DNA of 10,742 bases from an uncultured Candidatus Competibacteraceae bacterium. Lineage in GTDB: Bacteria > Pseudomonadota > Gammaproteobacteria > Competibacterales > Competibacteraceae. Positions 8,685-10,742 of the stretch are shown here, piece by piece. Within the stretch, counting starts at the first letter, position 1; each line of letters opens with the position of its first letter. A program made the position numbers and the translations under genes. The notes under the pieces were generated by a model, which saw nothing but the letters and a program-made list of their open reading frames with translations, did not search any database and was not told where the DNA came from. The DNA is taken from positions 1 to 10,742 of the forward strand of contig CALMNY010000420.1 of NCBI GenBank assembly GCA_937872125.1. The letters run 5' to 3'.

Positions 8685-10012
8685 TCAACCGACTCCGCCG
8701 GAGCTGCTGCGGGTTGCTGACCGGGGGTCATGATCTCGGCGAAGGAGCTGGCTTTCTCGGTGACCTGCGCCCGCTCCAGCACCCAGTCCACGATCTGATC
8801 CTCCAGCACCAGAGCGCGCACATTATCCAGCGCGTTCGGCGTTTGCTCGTACCAGCGCACCACCTCGGCAGGCTCCTCATAGGTGGCGGCGATGGCGTCC
8901 AGCCGCCCCCGCACCCGCTGCTCGTCGGGCTGGATGCCCTGACTGGCCGCCAGTCTGGAAATCAGCAGGCCCAGCGCCACGCGCCGGCGGGCCTCAGTTT
9001 CAAACAACTGCGCCTTTAACTGCTGGATTTTTTCATTATCGCCGCTGGGAGGAAAGCGCAACTGGCTCGCCAAGTGCTCGATTTCGACCCCGATCAGCGC
9101 CCGGGGCAGCGGAATAGGGTGGCTATCCAGCAAGCCCTGCATCACCTGATGCTTGATCGCGGCCTGGATGCCGTCGCGCAATTCGCGTTCCATGTTAGCG
9201 CGCAGCGACTGCCGTAAAGCGGGAATCCCGCCTTCCTGGACATCAAAACTCGCGGCGAACGCCTCATCCAGTTCGGGCAGATGCGCTTCCTCGACCTCAT
9301 GCAGCTTGATCTGAAAATGCGCCGTCTTGCCGGCAACCTCCGCCGCCTGGTAGTCGGCCGGGAAGGTCAGGTCAAAATCGCTCTCCGCGCCCGCGCTCAA
9401 CCCGATCAGTTGCGCCTCGAACTCGGGGAGCATGGTTTTCCGGCCAAGCACCACCTGGGTATTTTCGCCCTTGTTACCCGCAAAATCCTGGCCGTCAATC
9501 TTGCCCTCAAAATCGAAACGGACCCGGTCGCCATCGTGGGCTGGACGCTCGACCGCATTCCAGACCGCCCGCTGTTGACGCAGATTATCAATCATCCGGT
9601 CTATGTCCTGCTCGGTGATTTCCGCCACCGGCCGTTCGACCTTGATGTTCTCAAATCCGGACAATTCAAACTCAGGCATGACTTCGAAGGTGGCGCTGTA
9701 TTCCAGCGCCTGACCTTCTTCCAGGTTCTTGGGTTCGATGCTGGGGCCGCCCAAGGGAGTCAGATTTTCCTGTGCCAATGCATCGCGCAGGCTGTTTTGC
9801 ATCAGTTCGCTGACCGTCTCATAGCGCGCCTGATGGCCGTACATCTGTTTGATGATCTTCAGCGGCACTTTGCCGGGCCGGAAACCGGCGACCTTCGCCT
9901 TACGGGACAGGGCGACCAGCCGGTCCTGGATTTCCTTGGCGACTCGTTCGGCGGGCACCTGTACAGTCACCCGGCGTTCCAGATCGTTCAGCGTCTCAAC
10001 CGAAACCTGCAT
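8681..10012 (-). CDS. tig: Trigger factor (ribosome-associated chaperone / FKBP-type prolyl isomerase)
   Basis: Trigger factor binds the ribosome next to the exit tunnel and shelters emerging polypeptides. The 443-residue product (E. coli 432) has the ribosome-binding domain with signature GFRPGKVP (43-50). An FKBP-like prolyl isomerase domain follows at about 155-245 ([16 protein letters not shown] to KLHEVEE), then the helical C-terminal cradle (about 250-425). It ends with a short Pro/Ala/Glu tail. The start at 10012 is supported by GAGGT (10023-10019), six bases upstream, and by [15 protein letters not shown] matching family N-termini. The stop codon overlaps the clpP start by four bases. 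It lies 116 bases after the tRNA-Leu gene; I could not identify a convincing promoter in that gap. Confidence 0.97.
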   Translation of the reverse strand: MQVSVETLNDLERRVTVQVPAERVAKEIQDRLVALSRKAKVAGFRPGKVPLKIIKQMYGHQARYETVSELMQNSLRDALAQENLTPLGGPSIEPKNLEEGQALEYSATFEVMPEFELSGFENIKVERPVAEITEQDIDRMIDNLRQQRAVWNAVERPAHDGDRVRFDFEGKIDGQDFAGNKGENTQVVLGRKTMLPEFEAQLIGLSAGAESDFDLTFPADYQAAEVAGKTAHFQIKLHEVEEAHLPELDEAFAASFDVQEGGIPALRQSLRANMERELRDGIQAAIKHQVMQGLLDSHPIPLPRALIGVEIEHLASQLRFPPSGDNEKIQQLKAQLFETEARRRVALGLLISRLAASQGIQPDEQRVRGRLDAIAATYEEPAEVVRWYEQTPNALDNVRALVLEDQIVDWVLERAQVTEKASSFAEIMTPGQQPAAAPAESVE

Positions 10013-10128
10013 TGATGTACCTCAAACCTGTCAATCGTTGGTGGTATGTTAGCGGATCGGGTGGGAGCCGCCGCCGGCTTTCCACAAGCCTCGGGGCAAG
10101 CCAGTTGTTCCCGGGCGCGCGGTAGAAA

Positions 10129-10213
10129 TGGTGCGAAAGGAGGGACTCGAACCCTCACGGGTTACCCCACTGGAACCTAAATCCAGCGCGTCTACCAGTT
10201 CCGCCACTCTCGC
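10129..10213 (-). tRNA. tRNA-Leu (anticodon TAG)
   Basis: This is an 85-nucleotide class II tRNA with encoded CCA (10129-10131) and discriminator A. The acceptor stem GCGAGAG pairs with CTTTCGC through one G-U. The anticodon stem CTGGA/TCCAG frames the loop TTTAGGT, giving TAG (leucine, CUA-reading). The long variable arm (TGGGGTAACCCG region) confirms the class, and the T-arm has GGGTTCGAGTCCC. It precedes tig on the same strand. Confidence 0.98.
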
Positions 10214-10269
10214 AATAAACCCTGCGCCATGACGACGCGAACAAAAAAATCCTGCGGGCCGAAATCGCC

Positions 10270-10304
10270 GCCGCTCGTTGCGAGTATACAAGACAACGAG
10301 CGGC
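10270..10304. repeat. 11-bp inverted repeat framing a possible -10 box upstream of tRNA-Leu
   Basis: The arms GCCGCTCGTTG (10270-10280) and CAACGAGCGGC (10294-10304) are perfect complements, separated by 13 bases. The spacer holds TATACT on the minus strand (10288-10283), a good -10 hexamer pointing at tRNA-Leu. No good -35 is seen 16-19 bases upstream, and the predicted start would give a precursor leader of about 60 bases. The repeat may be an operator or a transcript hairpin. The rest of 10214-10386 shows no gene that I can support. Confidence 0.55.
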
Positions 10305-10386
10305 TCCGGGACAGTCATTGAGAGCATCACCTTCGGGGCAACCAGCCGCGGAAGAGGGGAAATGGGGAAAATCAGGGTAGCAAGGA

Positions 10387-10461
10387 TAGTGGGCCGTGCA
10401 GGACTCGAACCTGTAACCAAATTGATCAAAATTTTGTGCCAATCCTGCTAAACCCCTGGAT
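10387..10461 (-). pseudogene. Degenerate tRNA-Lys-like gene; 3' half recognisable
   Basis: On the minus strand, bases 10431-10387 follow the 3' half of bacterial tRNA-Lys(TTT). They show TTTTGATCAATT (anticodon region), then ACAGGTTCGAGTCCTGC (T-arm), then ACGGCCC, A and CTA where CCA would be. The expected 5' acceptor strand GGGCCGT is missing; the bases in that place (around 10455-10461) pair poorly, the anticodon stem does not close, and the outermost T-stem pair is A-C. The 5' half (10432-10461) is only vaguely tRNA-like. It is therefore not a working tRNA. A decayed tRNA gene or a 3'-half attachment-site copy left by an integrated element are both possible. Confidence 0.6.
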
Positions 10462-10497
10462 TGTAAGCCTTTCTGTTTCAAAGAACTGCGTAATTTA

Positions 10498-10742
10498 TCA
10501 CGCCTTGGTGGGTTTGGGTAGCAATTTTTTCAATACCGCCCTACGCCCCAGAGCACCGACTCTCTCAACTTTGCCCGGCCCAACATGATTGGCCGCTTCC
10601 AGCAAACTATCAATATATGGGGTGAGGTCAGCAATCTGATTAGAACGAGCGTACAATACTACGATACCAAAAGGTAATACTTTAGTGCTCTGTTGGAATT
10701 CTAGATTACGGTCAAGCGTGATGAATACCTCGCAAACGTTGG
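10498..10742 (-). CDS. DUF5615 / PIN-like (VapC-type) protein, C-terminal part, runs off right edge
   Basis: An open frame enters from the right edge on the minus strand and ends at TGA (10500-10498), giving the last 80 residues of a protein. It contains VFITLDRNLEFQQ (residues 5-17 of the visible part), with the conserved acidic Asp, Arg-Asn-Leu and paired Gln. It continues with GIVVLYARSNQIADLTPYID and a tail GPGKVERVG. This pattern is that of DUF5615 PIN-like proteins, small predicted RNases found in toxin-antitoxin loci and usually about 115 residues. If so, some 35-40 N-terminal residues, including the first acidic residues, lie outside the window, as would any DUF433-type antitoxin. Codons such as TTA, GTA and AAT are more frequent than in the neighbouring genes. 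The family call rests on motif memory. Confidence 0.7.
   Translation of the reverse strand, partial: NVCEVFITLDRNLEFQQSTKVLPFGIVVLYARSNQIADLTPYIDSLLEAANHVGPGKVERVGALGRRAVLKKLLPKPTKA

Noticed and set aside
10029..10034. Perfect TTGACA (minus strand) upstream of tig
   Set aside because: It lies only 16 bases from the tig ATG, so a matching -10 would overlap the start codon and the ribosome-binding site would lie in the spacer.
10387..10461. Reading the right-end tRNA-like sequence as a working tRNA-Gln or tRNA-Ile
   Set aside because: No register gives a closed anticodon stem with a seven-base loop, and the acceptor strands do not pair; the 3' half fits tRNA-Lys best.
10049..10481. Open frames across tRNA-Leu and the tRNA-Lys remnant (126 and 108 codons)
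   Set aside because: They are translations of tRNA and spacer sequence (for example VTGSSPARPT and GYRFESCTAH), typical tRNA-derived artefacts.

Overview
This window looks like the conserved chromosomal proteostasis block of a gammaproteobacterium. Read on the minus strand, the order is tig, clpP, clpX, lon, hupB, tRNA-Val, tRNA-Asp, ppiD. A divergent pair follows, with fabI on the plus strand and a YejA-type peptide-binding protein gene on the minus strand. This gene order, together with FabI, Lon, HU and PpiD of typical proteobacterial form and length, supports Gammaproteobacteria. The genus cannot be named from the sequence. The core genes are GC-rich, while the far right end is clearly richer in A and T.

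Layout from left to right. Bases 1-616 hold the N-terminal part of a secreted oligopeptide-binding protein of the SBP_bac_5/YejA type (minus, runs off the left edge). fabI (689-1474, plus) is divergent from it and convergent with ppiD (1538-3460, minus). A GC-rich dispersed-repeat hairpin lies between fabI and ppiD. Upstream of ppiD are a clear intrinsic terminator and tRNA-Asp and tRNA-Val genes. The tRNA genes sit only 14 bases behind hupB (3732-4004), which has its own consensus-like promoter and a structured leader. lon (4154-6604), clpX (6648-7931), clpP (8055-8684) and tig (8681-10012) follow, all on the minus strand. tig and clpP overlap by four bases. A tRNA-Leu(TAG) gene lies upstream of tig.

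The genes form one functional theme. Trigger factor catches nascent chains at the ribosome, ClpXP and Lon degrade misfolded or regulatory proteins, and PpiD is a membrane-anchored periplasmic chaperone. HU compacts DNA, and FabI makes the fatty acids for membranes.

The right end (about 10387-10742) is different. It holds a degenerate tRNA whose 3' half reads as tRNA-Lys, then AT-richer DNA with the C-terminal 80 residues of a DUF5615/PIN-like (VapC-type) protein. The orientation fits the edge of an integrated element extending to the right. I found no convincing new multi-gene system. The most interesting points are this possible island boundary, the hupB-tRNA arrangement with a hairpin that captures the tRNA 5' end, the hupB leader hairpin, and an inverted repeat framing a possible -10 box upstream of tRNA-Leu.
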